DNA from: Clostridiales bacterium
GTDB taxonomy: Bacteria; Bacillota; Clostridia; Oscillospirales; QAMX01
Assembly: GCA_016285815.1 (NCBI GenBank)
Contig: JAEERN010000115.1
Span: 1-7,774 of the forward strand
Reading direction: 5' to 3'
DNA: 7,774 nt
A program made the position numbers and the translations under genes. Below the pieces are notes generated by a model that ran no database searches, was not told the origin of the DNA, and saw nothing but the letters and a program-made list of their open reading frames with translations. Positions 1 through 7,048 of the stretch are shown piece after piece; position 1 is the stretch's first letter; every line of letters starts with the position of its first letter.

Positions 1-814
1 CCTCACGGGCGGCGGCCAGCTCCGCCAGATAGGTCTCGGGGTCAAAGTCCGGATCGCTCCAATACTGTTCAAAGCCGCCGGCCCAGTTGGAAACGGGCCG
101 CACGTCCGCCACCCGCAGCCCCGTCGATCCTTCCCCGGTCCGGACGAGGGTGACGTCAAAGTCCGCGCTCTCCGTTCCCGTCTCTCCGTCGTCCGACCAG
201 ACGAAACGGGTCTTTTCGTGGAGCCGGAGCCGGATCCTGCCGTCCTCCGCCCAGCCGTCCTTCGCCATGTACTGGCCGAAGAAGCCGGTCCGCTCTCCGT
301 CGTTCACGATCTCCCGGGCCCGGCGGATCGTGTCGGACAGCCGGAGAAAACGCTCCACGCGCGCGTAAGCCTCGTCGCTTTCGAAAAGCGCGCGGTCGGC
401 CACGAATCCCCAGAGGTCGTTTTCTGTCAGCGTGCACTCGTTTTCCGCCCTTGCGAGCAAAAACTCAGCCGCCGCGCTGACGCCCTGGACGACGTCTTCC
501 TCCGTCTCCCGCGGGAGTCCCCAAAAATTGACGGCATACGCAACGGTCTCGAACCGGATCTCCGGCGCCTCGGTTCCCGCCGCGGTCGTTGTCGCTTCGC
601 TCGTCGCCGCCCCGGTGGTCGTCGCCGCGGTCGTTGTCGCTTCGCTCGTCGTCGCCCCGGTGGTCGTCGCCGCGGTCGTTGTCGCTTCGCTCGTCGTCGC
701 CCCGGTGATCGTCGCCCCGGTGGTCGTCTCCGGCTCGGTCCCGGCACAGCCCGCCAACAGCGACGCCAGCATGGCCCCGGCCAGGATCAGACACCAAATC
801 GTTCTGCGCTTCAT
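1..814 (-). CDS. Putative lipoprotein with a Thr/Ala repeat linker (3' end outside window)
   Basis: The frame is open from ATG at 814 to the window edge (271 complete codons, no stop). The start MKRRTIWCLILAGAMLASLL plus AGC is a classical lipoprotein signal with lipobox LAGC, and Cys23 is the predicted lipid-modified residue. The product is thus expected on the outer face of the cytoplasmic membrane. Residues about 24-88 form a low-complexity Thr/Ala/Gly linker built from a 15-residue repeat (TTTGATTSEATTTAA). A folded region with mixed helix and strand pattern follows, including AYAVNFWGLP, AAEFLLARAENE, TGFFGQYMAKDGW, ADFDVTLVRTGEG and DPDFDPETYLAELAAARE. I do not recognise a family with certainty. 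The last part faintly resembles the region that precedes putative amidase (Amidase_6-like) domains in clostridial surface proteins, a weak inference. AAAGGAAG lies 6 bases before the ATG. It has its own promoter and lies downstream of the ftsZ terminator. Confidence 0.85.
   Translation of the reverse strand, partial: MKRRTIWCLILAGAMLASLLAGCAGTEPETTTGATITGATTSEATTTAATTTGATTSEATTTAATTTGAATSEATTTAAGTEAPEIRFETVAYAVNFWGLPRETEEDVVQGVSAAAEFLLARAENECTLTENDLWGFVADRALFESDEAYARVERFLRLSDTIRRAREIVNDGERTGFFGQYMAKDGWAEDGRIRLRLHEKTRFVWSDDGETGTESADFDVTLVRTGEGSTGLRVADVRPVSNWAGGFEQYWSDPDFDPETYLAELAAARE
579..728. repeat. 45-bp tandem repeats inside the lipoprotein gene (3 copies plus a 15-bp partial)
   Basis: Copies lie at 579-623, 624-668 and 669-713, followed by a 15-bp piece of the unit at 714-728. 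The first copy differs by one base near its middle and the third by one base near its end. The unit is 15 codons, so copy-number change keeps the frame and only lengthens or shortens the Thr/Ala linker that holds the folded part away from the membrane. Confidence 0.93.
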
Positions 815-1002
815 ACAGATCTTCCTTTCTGTCAACCGACACGATACGTACACTATGCATACAACTCACAAGCAGAAAAAGCTGCACCGGAAAAGAAGTT
901 TCAAAGCATCCCAAAAACCGGGACCTCTTTTCGGCCTCCTCCCTGCGGATTTGCGGGGACCCGGCCGCCGGCGTTCGTTTTCCGTCCGTTCTTTGTATTT
1001 TC

Positions 1003-1008
1003 ATTATA
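1003..1008 (-). promoter_or_regulatory. -10 element (TATAAT) of the lipoprotein gene promoter
   Basis: A perfect TATAAT lies on the minus strand, with no good -35 at 16-18 bases. The nearest upstream element is the direct repeat ending at 1031, 22 bases away. The predicted transcript start is near 996, giving a leader of about 180 bases. Confidence 0.6.
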
Positions 1009-1030
1009 CACCCGGCGCACGGAAAAAGCG

Positions 1031-1047
1031 ATTACAAAACGGTAACA
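1031..1047 (-). promoter_or_regulatory. WalR (YycF)/PhoP-like direct-repeat operator
   Basis: The minus strand reads TGTTAC-CGTTT-TGTAAT, a perfect match to the published WalR consensus TGTWAH-N5-TGTWAH of low-GC Firmicutes. It has the 11-bp spacing typical of OmpR-family response regulators. It lies directly upstream of a good -10 whose -35 position (around 1026-1031, TCGCTT) is poor. This is the arrangement expected for an activator-dependent promoter. PhoP/PhoB boxes have a related sequence and cannot be excluded. Confidence 0.55.
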
Positions 1048-1134
1048 ATCGCCAAAAAAACGACCAAAATCCGAACGGTTTACCCCCCCCCGTCTTTGTA
1101 CACTGTGCCGGTGTTTTTCGCCCGCCCGCGCACC

Positions 1135-1168
1135 GAAAACGCCCCGCCGGGCATATCCCGGCGGGGCG
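1135..1168 (-). terminator. Intrinsic terminator after the ftsZ pair
   Basis: On the minus strand CGCCCCGCCGGG (1168-1157), a 5-base loop (ATATG) and CCCGGCGGGGCG (1151-1140) form a perfect 12-bp GC-rich stem, followed by TTTTC. It begins about 21 bases after the FtsZ-B stop. The T run is short, but the stem is very stable. It separates the division operon from the lipoprotein gene. Confidence 0.85.
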
Positions 1169-1185
1169 CTGGATCGTTCGGTCTT

Positions 1186-1200
1186 CCGATCACTGATCGG
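1186..1200. repeat. 15-bp interrupted palindrome over the FtsZ-B stop codon
   Basis: CCGATCA, one base, TGATCGG: 7-bp perfect arms that include the last codons and the TGA stop. A second small hairpin (TCGG-AAGA-CCGA) follows directly on the transcript, before the main terminator. It may fold in the mRNA 3' end. No protein-binding role can be assigned. Confidence 0.5.
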
Positions 1201-2314
1201 TCAGCATCTTCAGCAGCTTTTCATAGTCCTCGTTGGCGGCGGAAGCGGCGGAAGGGGCCTTGGGCGCGGCGGCAAAGGGCAGCTCTTCGTCCACAGAGGA
1301 CTTGTCCTTTTCCGGCTCGGCGGCCGGCCGGCCGGTCCCGGACAGGGGGTTGGGCGAACTGTCGGCGAAGCCCGTGGCGATGATGGTGACGCGCATCTCG
1401 TCGTTCAGGGTCGGGTCGATGGCGGCGCCGAAGATGATCTGCGCCTCCGGGTCGGCGTTCTCCCGAACGTAGGACGCGGCGGTCTCGATCTCGGCCAGCT
1501 CGATCTCCGGAGAGCCGACGATGTTGATCAGCACACCCTTGGCGCCGCGGATCGAGGTCTCGAGCAGCGGGCTCTGGATGGCCATGGTGGCGGCCACGCT
1601 GGCCTTGTCGCGGCCGGCGGCGCGGCCCACGCCCATGTGGGCGTAGCCGCTGCTCTTCATGATGGAGTGGACGTCCGCGAAGTCGAGGTTGATGACCCCG
1701 TCGGAGATGATCAGTTCATAGATGCTGGAGATGGCCTGTTTCAGCACCTCGTCCGCATAGGCGAAGGCGTTGACGAAGGTGATCTTCTGGTCAGTGACGT
1801 ATTTCAGCCGCTCGTTGGGGATGATGACGAGAGAGTCCACATGCGCCGCCAGCTCTTTGATGCCGTCCTCCGCCTGCTGGGCGCGGCGGCCGCCCTCGAA
1901 CTTGAAGGGCCGCGTGACGACGCCGACGGTGAGGATGCCCATCTCCTGGGCGATCTCCGCGATGACGGGGGCCGCGCCGGTGCCGGTGCCGCCGCCCATG
2001 CCAGCGGTGATGAACACCATGTCGGTGTCCTTCAGGATGTCGGTGAGGGCCTCGCGGTCCTCTTCCGCGCACTTGCGGCCCACCGCGGGCTTCGCGCCGC
2101 AGCCGTGCCCGCCGCTGGTGCGTTCGCCGATCTGGACGCGCCAGGACGACTTCGAGCGGTTGAGCTGCTGTTTGTCGGTGTTCACCGCGATGAATTCCGC
2201 GCCCTTGAGATTGGCGTCGATCATCCGGTCCACGGTGTTGTTGCCGCCGCCGCCGACGCCGATGACTTTGATCTTCGTGACGACTTCGGACTCTGTGTCA
2301 AACCTGATGGCCAT
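1190..2314 (-). CDS. ftsZ: FtsZ, second tandem copy (FtsZ-B)
   Basis: This is a second full-length FtsZ of 374 residues, clearly paralogous to the gene just upstream. It has GVGGGGNNTVDRM (19-31), GGGTGTG (107-113), TRPFKFEG (134-141) and the T7 loop NLDFADV (209-215) with Asp211 and Asp214. It should therefore bind and hydrolyse GTP and could co-polymerise with FtsZ-A. Differences from FtsZ-A include a one-residue longer, Ser/Trp-containing segment before QIGER (RSKSSWRVQIGER), two cysteines near the T3 loop, and a shorter Ala/Ser/Glu linker (about 318-361). Its tail NEDYEKLLKMLTDQ is hydrophobic-patterned and has no proline motif. I chose the ATG at 2314 because GGGAGGA lies just upstream. 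The TTG at 2332 would put that ribosome site inside the gene. The TGA stop is followed by a hairpin terminator, so this is the last gene of the unit. Confidence 0.95.
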   Translation of the reverse strand: MAIRFDTESEVVTKIKVIGVGGGGNNTVDRMIDANLKGAEFIAVNTDKQQLNRSKSSWRVQIGERTSGGHGCGAKPAVGRKCAEEDREALTDILKDTDMVFITAGMGGGTGTGAAPVIAEIAQEMGILTVGVVTRPFKFEGGRRAQQAEDGIKELAAHVDSLVIIPNERLKYVTDQKITFVNAFAYADEVLKQAISSIYELIISDGVINLDFADVHSIMKSSGYAHMGVGRAAGRDKASVAATMAIQSPLLETSIRGAKGVLINIVGSPEIELAEIETAASYVRENADPEAQIIFGAAIDPTLNDEMRVTIIATGFADSSPNPLSGTGRPAAEPEKDKSSVDEELPFAAAPKAPSAASAANEDYEKLLKMLTDQ

Positions 2315-2320
2315 ATGTTC

Positions 2321-2328
2321 TTCCTCCC
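2321..2328 (-). promoter_or_regulatory. Ribosome binding site that decides the FtsZ-B start
   Basis: GGGAGGAA on the minus strand has its GGAGG core 8 bases before the ATG at 2314. The strength of this site argues that the second ftsZ is translated independently at a high level and not merely by coupling to the first. Confidence 0.85.
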
Positions 2329-2349
2329 GCAACCGATGTGAAACTGATC

Positions 2350-3552
<1,203 letters not shown>

Positions 3553-3622
3553 GCTGCATCCTCCTATGTATGCCGGCGCGGAAGAGGCCTCTCTCCCGGA
3601 CCGACCCTTTTTACCCTATCCT

Positions 3623-3656
3623 ATATTGTACACTATAATTTTCGATTTTACAATAT
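3623..3656. repeat. Perfect 8-bp inverted repeat enclosing the ftsZ promoter
   Basis: ATATTGTA (3623-3630) and its exact reverse complement TACAATAT (3649-3656) are separated by 18 bases. One arm contains the -10 and the other most of the -35 of the ftsZ promoter. Because of this symmetry the plus strand also reads TTGTAC (3626-3631), 17 bases, TACAAT (3649-3654). A separate TATAAT lies on the plus strand at 3634-3639. It could be a dyad operator, a bidirectional promoter, or chance in AT-rich DNA. Confidence 0.6.
3625..3653 (-). promoter_or_regulatory. Sigma-A-type promoter for the tandem ftsZ genes
   Basis: On the minus strand TTGTAA (3653-3648) is followed by a 17-base spacer and TACAAT (3630-3625), matching the vegetative consensus at 4/6 and 5/6 positions. 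The predicted start near 3618 gives a leader of about 66 bases before the FtsZ-A ATG. The gap is clearly richer in A and T than its surroundings. This would let ftsZ be expressed independently of the upstream murein genes, as seen for ftsZ in many bacteria. Confidence 0.65.
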
Positions 3657-3681
3657 CCCCGCCGCAAAAAAATGCCGATTT

Positions 3682-4548
3682 TTATTCCGCTTCCGACCCG
3701 GCATAGCGGTCCGGCGTATAGCGGACCCCACTGGACGTCATGTTGATGGTCCCGCTGGCGTATCCCTGCGAGCGGATCTCGCCGATCACCGTTTCCAGCG
3801 AGGCCAGCTCGTCCGCGATGCGGCCGGAGCTTCCCAGCACCACGTCGAACTCCGAGCCATAGGTCACCACGATGGCAAAGGTGTGCACCACGTCGATGCG
3901 GGTGACCTTGTCCCAGAGGCCGTTGTCCCCGATCCCCGCGAAGATCTCGCGCAGCAGGGTCTGGCGCGCGCCGTCCTCACAGGTGAAGGTCTCGCCCGCT
4001 CTGGACCCCTTCAGCTTGGCCCCCAGGATCAGCGCCGCGTTCTCCGGCGGCGTCATGGTCAGCTCCAGCAGCGTCCCGTCCCCGCTGCAGGTCCAATAGG
4101 CGCCGTTGGCCTCGAAGGCGGCCGCCGCGGCGCGGTCGGTGACGGTGATCTCCAGTGTGTCGGGCAGACGGCGGCGGATGGTCACGCTGTCCAGATAGAC
4201 CCGCCCCTCCCGGATGCGCTCGACGGCGCGCGGTTTGCTGAACAGGAGCAGGCTGTCGCCCCGCCGGATGCCGCAGGCCCCGGCGATCTCCTCGGCGGGA
4301 TAGATCTCGCTGCCCGAGACCCGGATCTCGTCCACACGGAAAAACAGCGTCAGCGCGGCGACGGCCGCCGCCGTCACCACCGCCGCCGCGACAAGGGCGT
4401 AGACGCGCGAAGCGACGCCCCGCCGGAAAGCGCGCTTTCCGACGGTCGTCCGCTTCTCCCCGGCGGCCGGTTTGGGCTCGCCCCGGCCGGTCTTCTTTTT
4501 CGGTTCGCCCCGGGCGGCGTTCCCCCGGCGGCGGTCTCTTTCGTTCAT
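3682..4548 (-). CDS. divIB: DivIB/FtsQ-type cell division protein
   Basis: This is a bitopic divisome scaffold protein that works with DivIC and FtsL to localise and regulate the septal synthase. The 288 residues show a basic, Arg/Lys/Gly-rich cytoplasmic tail (1-48), one membrane segment (about 50-70, Ala/Val-rich ending LTLFF), and then the POTRA domain (about 71-139) beginning RVDEIRVSGSEIYP. The POTRA domain includes GIRRGDSLLLFS and a conserved end of the form R-R-R-L-P-D-T-L-E-I-T-V-T-D-R-A. The extracytoplasmic beta domain follows (about 140-275). The ATG follows the murA stop with only GGCC between, and GGTGAGG across the murA end is the likely ribosome site. After the TAA there is no convincing hairpin, so read-through into ftsZ is possible in addition to the local promoter. 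Sequence outside the POTRA core is divergent, as is usual for the family. Confidence 0.9.
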   Translation of the reverse strand: MNERDRRRGNAARGEPKKKTGRGEPKPAAGEKRTTVGKRAFRRGVASRVYALVAAAVVTAAAVAALTLFFRVDEIRVSGSEIYPAEEIAGACGIRRGDSLLLFSKPRAVERIREGRVYLDSVTIRRRLPDTLEITVTDRAAAAAFEANGAYWTCSGDGTLLELTMTPPENAALILGAKLKGSRAGETFTCEDGARQTLLREIFAGIGDNGLWDKVTRIDVVHTFAIVVTYGSEFDVVLGSSGRIADELASLETVIGEIRSQGYASGTINMTSSGVRYTPDRYAGSEAE

Positions 4549-4552
4549 GGCC

Positions 4553-5836
4553 TCACCGTTCCGTATCGTCCCCGGCGGTCTCCCGCCGGACGTCCGCTCC
4601 CAAGGCGGACAGGGTCTTTTCCATACGCTCGTATCCGCGGTCGATGTGCGGCACGCCGCGCACGCGGGTCTCGCCCTCCGCGCACAGTCCCGCCAGCACC
4701 AGCGCCGCCCCGCCGCGCAGGTCCTGCGCGGCGACGTCCGTTCCGCGCAGCGTCTCCACGCCGCGCACCACAGCGACGCGTCCCTCGGTCTCGACGTCCG
4801 CGCCCAGACGTCTCAGCTCCGCCGCGTGGGCGAAGCGGTTTTCGAACACCGTCTCCTCCACCGCCGCGCAGCCCTCCGCCGTGGCCAGGACGCTGAGCAT
4901 CATGGGCTGGACGTCCGTGGGGAAACAGGGATAGGGGCCGGTGCGGATCAAGGGCCCGCCGGCCTGAAAGCGCCGCCGGGCGGACAGGAACATTCCCCGG
5001 TCCGTCTCCCGGATGCGGCAGCCGCCGCGGCTCAGCTCCTCCGTCACCGCCCGGATGGGCTCGGCGCGGCAGCCGGTCAGTTCGATCTCGCCCCGGGCCG
5101 CCGCGGCGGCGCAGAGCCATGTACAGGCGGCGATCCGGTCCGGCATGACCCGGTGGCTGACGAAGCCCGTGTGCCCGCCGCCGCCGTCCACGCGGATGCA
5201 GGCGCTTCCCGCGCCGCGGACGGAAAAGCCCGCCCGTTTCAGATAGGCCGCCAGATCACAGATCTCCGGCTCCCGCGCGGCGTTGACGATCACCGTCTCG
5301 CCCTGACAGCCCGCCGCGAACAGCATCAGGTTCTCCGTCGCGCCGACGCTGGGATAGCTCAGCACGACCTCCGCGCCCCGGTGGGCGCCGCGGTCCGCCG
5401 CGATGCCCTCCTCCGTCTCCCGGACGGACGCGCCCAGCGCCCGCAGGCCCTTCAGGTGCAGATCCACGGGCCGCCCGCCCAGATCGCATCCCCCGGGTCC
5501 GGCCAGCACGGCGCTTCCGGTCCGGGCCAGCAGCGCGCCCAGCACGATCACGGAAGAGCGCAGCCGGCTCGTCAGGCTTCGCGGCAGCGGCGCGCTCCGC
5601 ACCGTCGCCGCGTCCACGGCCACCGTGCTGCCCGCCCACTCGACGCCGCACCCCAGTGCGGCGAGGATCTCCGTCATGGCCTCGGTGTCGGCCAGCCGCG
5701 GACAGTTTTCGATCACGCTGACGCCCCGCGTCAGCAGACACGCCGCCAGCACCGGCAGCGCGCCGTTCTTCGACCCCTGCACCGCCGCGCAGCCCTCCAG
5801 CGGGCGTCCGCCGCGCACCGTGATCCGTTCCAACAA
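4553..5836 (-). CDS. murA: MurA, UDP-N-acetylglucosamine 1-carboxyvinyltransferase
   Basis: MurA transfers enolpyruvate from phosphoenolpyruvate to UDP-GlcNAc, the first committed step of peptidoglycan synthesis, in the cytoplasm. The 427 residues match the family length. Visible active-site features are K23-N24 (GSKNGALP), the R-L-R-S-S segment (91-95), the catalytic loop PGGCDLGGRPVDLHL with Cys117 and Arg122, the YPSVGATENLM motif (161-171), FPTDVQ with Asp308, ETVFENRF (328-335), DLRGGAALVLAG with Arg373, and HIDRGYERM (397-405). Cys rather than Asp in the catalytic loop predicts the fosfomycin-sensitive type. Initiation appears to be at a TTG (two consecutive TTGs, 5836 and 5833), because no in-frame ATG or GTG lies near the expected N-terminus. 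The Shine-Dalgarno is weak (AAGGGACGTGGTGA just upstream). The stop lies 4 bases before the divIB ATG, so translational coupling is likely. Confidence 0.96.
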   Translation of the reverse strand: MLERITVRGGRPLEGCAAVQGSKNGALPVLAACLLTRGVSVIENCPRLADTEAMTEILAALGCGVEWAGSTVAVDAATVRSAPLPRSLTSRLRSSVIVLGALLARTGSAVLAGPGGCDLGGRPVDLHLKGLRALGASVRETEEGIAADRGAHRGAEVVLSYPSVGATENLMLFAAGCQGETVIVNAAREPEICDLAAYLKRAGFSVRGAGSACIRVDGGGGHTGFVSHRVMPDRIAACTWLCAAAAARGEIELTGCRAEPIRAVTEELSRGGCRIRETDRGMFLSARRRFQAGGPLIRTGPYPCFPTDVQPMMLSVLATAEGCAAVEETVFENRFAHAAELRRLGADVETEGRVAVVRGVETLRGTDVAAQDLRGGAALVLAGLCAEGETRVRGVPHIDRGYERMEKTLSALGADVRRETAGDDTER

Positions 5837-5894
5837 GTCACCACGTCCCTTCCGCCATCCTGCATATCATGCTATGGCGTGGGGACGCGGGGTG

Positions 5895-7022
5895 TTAACC
5901 GCGGGACTCGACGACCTGGCAGAGGATGCGCCAGATCCGGTCCGACGCGTCGAAAACGGCCATGGCGAGGCCGCTGTCGCTCATGCGCTTCAGGCGGTCC
6001 TCGTCGTTCAAAAGCTCGTTGATCAGGGAAAAGACCGTCTCCGGATCCGCGTCCGCCTCCTCCAGATAGACGGCCGCGCCGCGGTCCGAAAGCGACCGGG
6101 CGTTGTAGCGCTGGTGGTCGTCCGCCACGTTGGGGGACGGCACGATGACGGCGGGCGTCCCCGTGGCGCAGACCTCGCTCATGGTCATGGCCCCCGCGCG
6201 GCAGAGGATCAGATCCGCCGCCGCCAGGACCCGCGGCGCGTCGAAGACGTATTCTCTCATGTCGATGTTGGGACACCGGGACAGGTCCACGCCCAGCTCG
6301 GCCACGTACTGCGGCATCCACGCCCAGCCGTACGAGCCGGTAGAGTGGATGTGGCGGAAGGTCGAGCCGTTTTTCTGCTCCAGCGCGAACAGCCCGGCGG
6401 TCATCCGGTTCATCTCCCGCGCGCCCAGCGACCCCCACATGGACAGCACCAGCTTGCCCTCGATCCCCAGCGCCCGCTTGGCCTCGTCCTTGCCGGAAAA
6501 GACCATGCCCTCGCGCAGGGGGTTCCCGGTGACGACGCACCGGGACGGGTCCCGGAAATGGCGGACCGCATCCTCGCTGCCGACCAGTACCCGGGTGCAG
6601 CGGGCCGCCAGCTGCTTGTTGGTCTTGCCCGGCATGACGTTGGACTCGTGGATCAGCGTGGGCACGCCCTTTTTCTGGGCGGCGCGCACCGCCGGATACG
6701 AGGCGAACCCGCCGGTCCCGATCACCGCGTCCGGCCGGAACTCGTCGATGAGCTTCCGCGCGGCCCGCATGGCCCCGGACAGCCGCGCCGCGGCCCTCAG
6801 GTTCTGCGCCAGCGCCCTGGGCGACAGGCTGCGCGTGATGCCGCTGACGCGATAGGTGCGAAGCGCGAACCCCGCCTCGGTGACGAGCTTTTCCTCCATG
6901 CCGCCCTCGGCGCCGACGAACAGGATCTCGGCGCCGGGACGGCGGGCCTTGATGGTCCTGGCGATGGCGATGGCCGGGTTGATGTGCCCGGCCGTTCCTC
7001 CTCCGGTCAACAGAACGCGCAA
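5895..7022 (-). CDS. murG: MurG, UDP-GlcNAc:lipid I N-acetylglucosaminyltransferase
   Basis: MurG transfers GlcNAc from UDP-GlcNAc to lipid I to form lipid II at the cytoplasmic face of the membrane (GT28, GT-B fold). The chosen product has 375 residues, a usual length. Motifs in order: N-terminal glycine loop TGGGTAGHINPA (6-17), second glycine loop GTGGFASYP (102-110), IHESNVMPGKTN (124-135) equivalent to the E. coli HEQN region, WGSLGA (196-201) in place of GGSQGA, and the UDP-GlcNAc site CRAGAMTMSE (274-283) followed by DDHQRYNA (301-308). I chose the TTG at 7022 because the protein then begins MRVLLTGGG as the family does, and AGGGGG lies 8 bases upstream. A longer frame from GTG at 7082 would overlap ftsW and add an unrelated leader of 20 residues. 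The gene is followed by a 58-bp gap before murA. Confidence 0.96.
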   Translation of the reverse strand: MRVLLTGGGTAGHINPAIAIARTIKARRPGAEILFVGAEGGMEEKLVTEAGFALRTYRVSGITRSLSPRALAQNLRAAARLSGAMRAARKLIDEFRPDAVIGTGGFASYPAVRAAQKKGVPTLIHESNVMPGKTNKQLAARCTRVLVGSEDAVRHFRDPSRCVVTGNPLREGMVFSGKDEAKRALGIEGKLVLSMWGSLGAREMNRMTAGLFALEQKNGSTFRHIHSTGSYGWAWMPQYVAELGVDLSRCPNIDMREYVFDAPRVLAAADLILCRAGAMTMSEVCATGTPAVIVPSPNVADDHQRYNARSLSDRGAAVYLEEADADPETVFSLINELLNDEDRLKRMSDSGLAMAVFDASDRIWRILCQVVESRG

Positions 7023-7030
7023 AAGGTGTT

Positions 7031-7036
7031 CCCCCT
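7031..7036 (-). promoter_or_regulatory. Ribosome binding site that decides the murG start
   Basis: AGGGGG on the minus strand sits 8 bases before the TTG at 7022 and downstream of the ftsW stop. It supports TTG initiation at 7022 over the upstream in-frame GTG at 7082, which lies inside the ftsW coding region. Confidence 0.7.
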
Positions 7037-7048
7037 CTCGATCTCTCT

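Larger units (their letters stand above)
815..1134 (-). other. Regulatory intergenic region and long leader of the lipoprotein gene
   Basis: This non-coding stretch holds, in transcription order, a run of nine G (C on plus, 1083-1091), the direct repeat at 1031-1047, a TATAAT box at 1003-1008, and a predicted leader of about 180 bases ending at the AAAGGAAG ribosome site. I saw no tRNA, no convincing riboswitch motif and no ORF of meaningful length. The leader has only small hairpin possibilities, such as TCCC/GGGA around a GGTTTTT loop and GCAG/CTGC around CTTTTT. Confidence 0.6.

Noticed and set aside
579..728. Possible CRISPR-like array in the 45-bp repeats.
   Set aside because: Units are directly adjacent without spacers, are a multiple of three, and encode an in-frame Thr/Ala linker.
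830..835. Perfect TTGACA on the minus strand just upstream of the lipoprotein start.
   Set aside because: A -10 at normal spacing would fall inside the coding sequence and none is seen there. The hexamer sits next to the ribosome site.
2315..2332. Upstream TTG start giving FtsZ-B six extra residues (MREEEH).
   Set aside because: This leader is the translated ribosome binding site GGGAGGA. The ATG at 2314 is correctly spaced from it.
5838..5870. Ten-codon reading frame (MICRMAEGTW) in the murG-murA gap, ending one base before the murA TTG.
   Set aside because: The position would suit translational coupling, but it is too short to support from one sequence and no ribosome site stands out.
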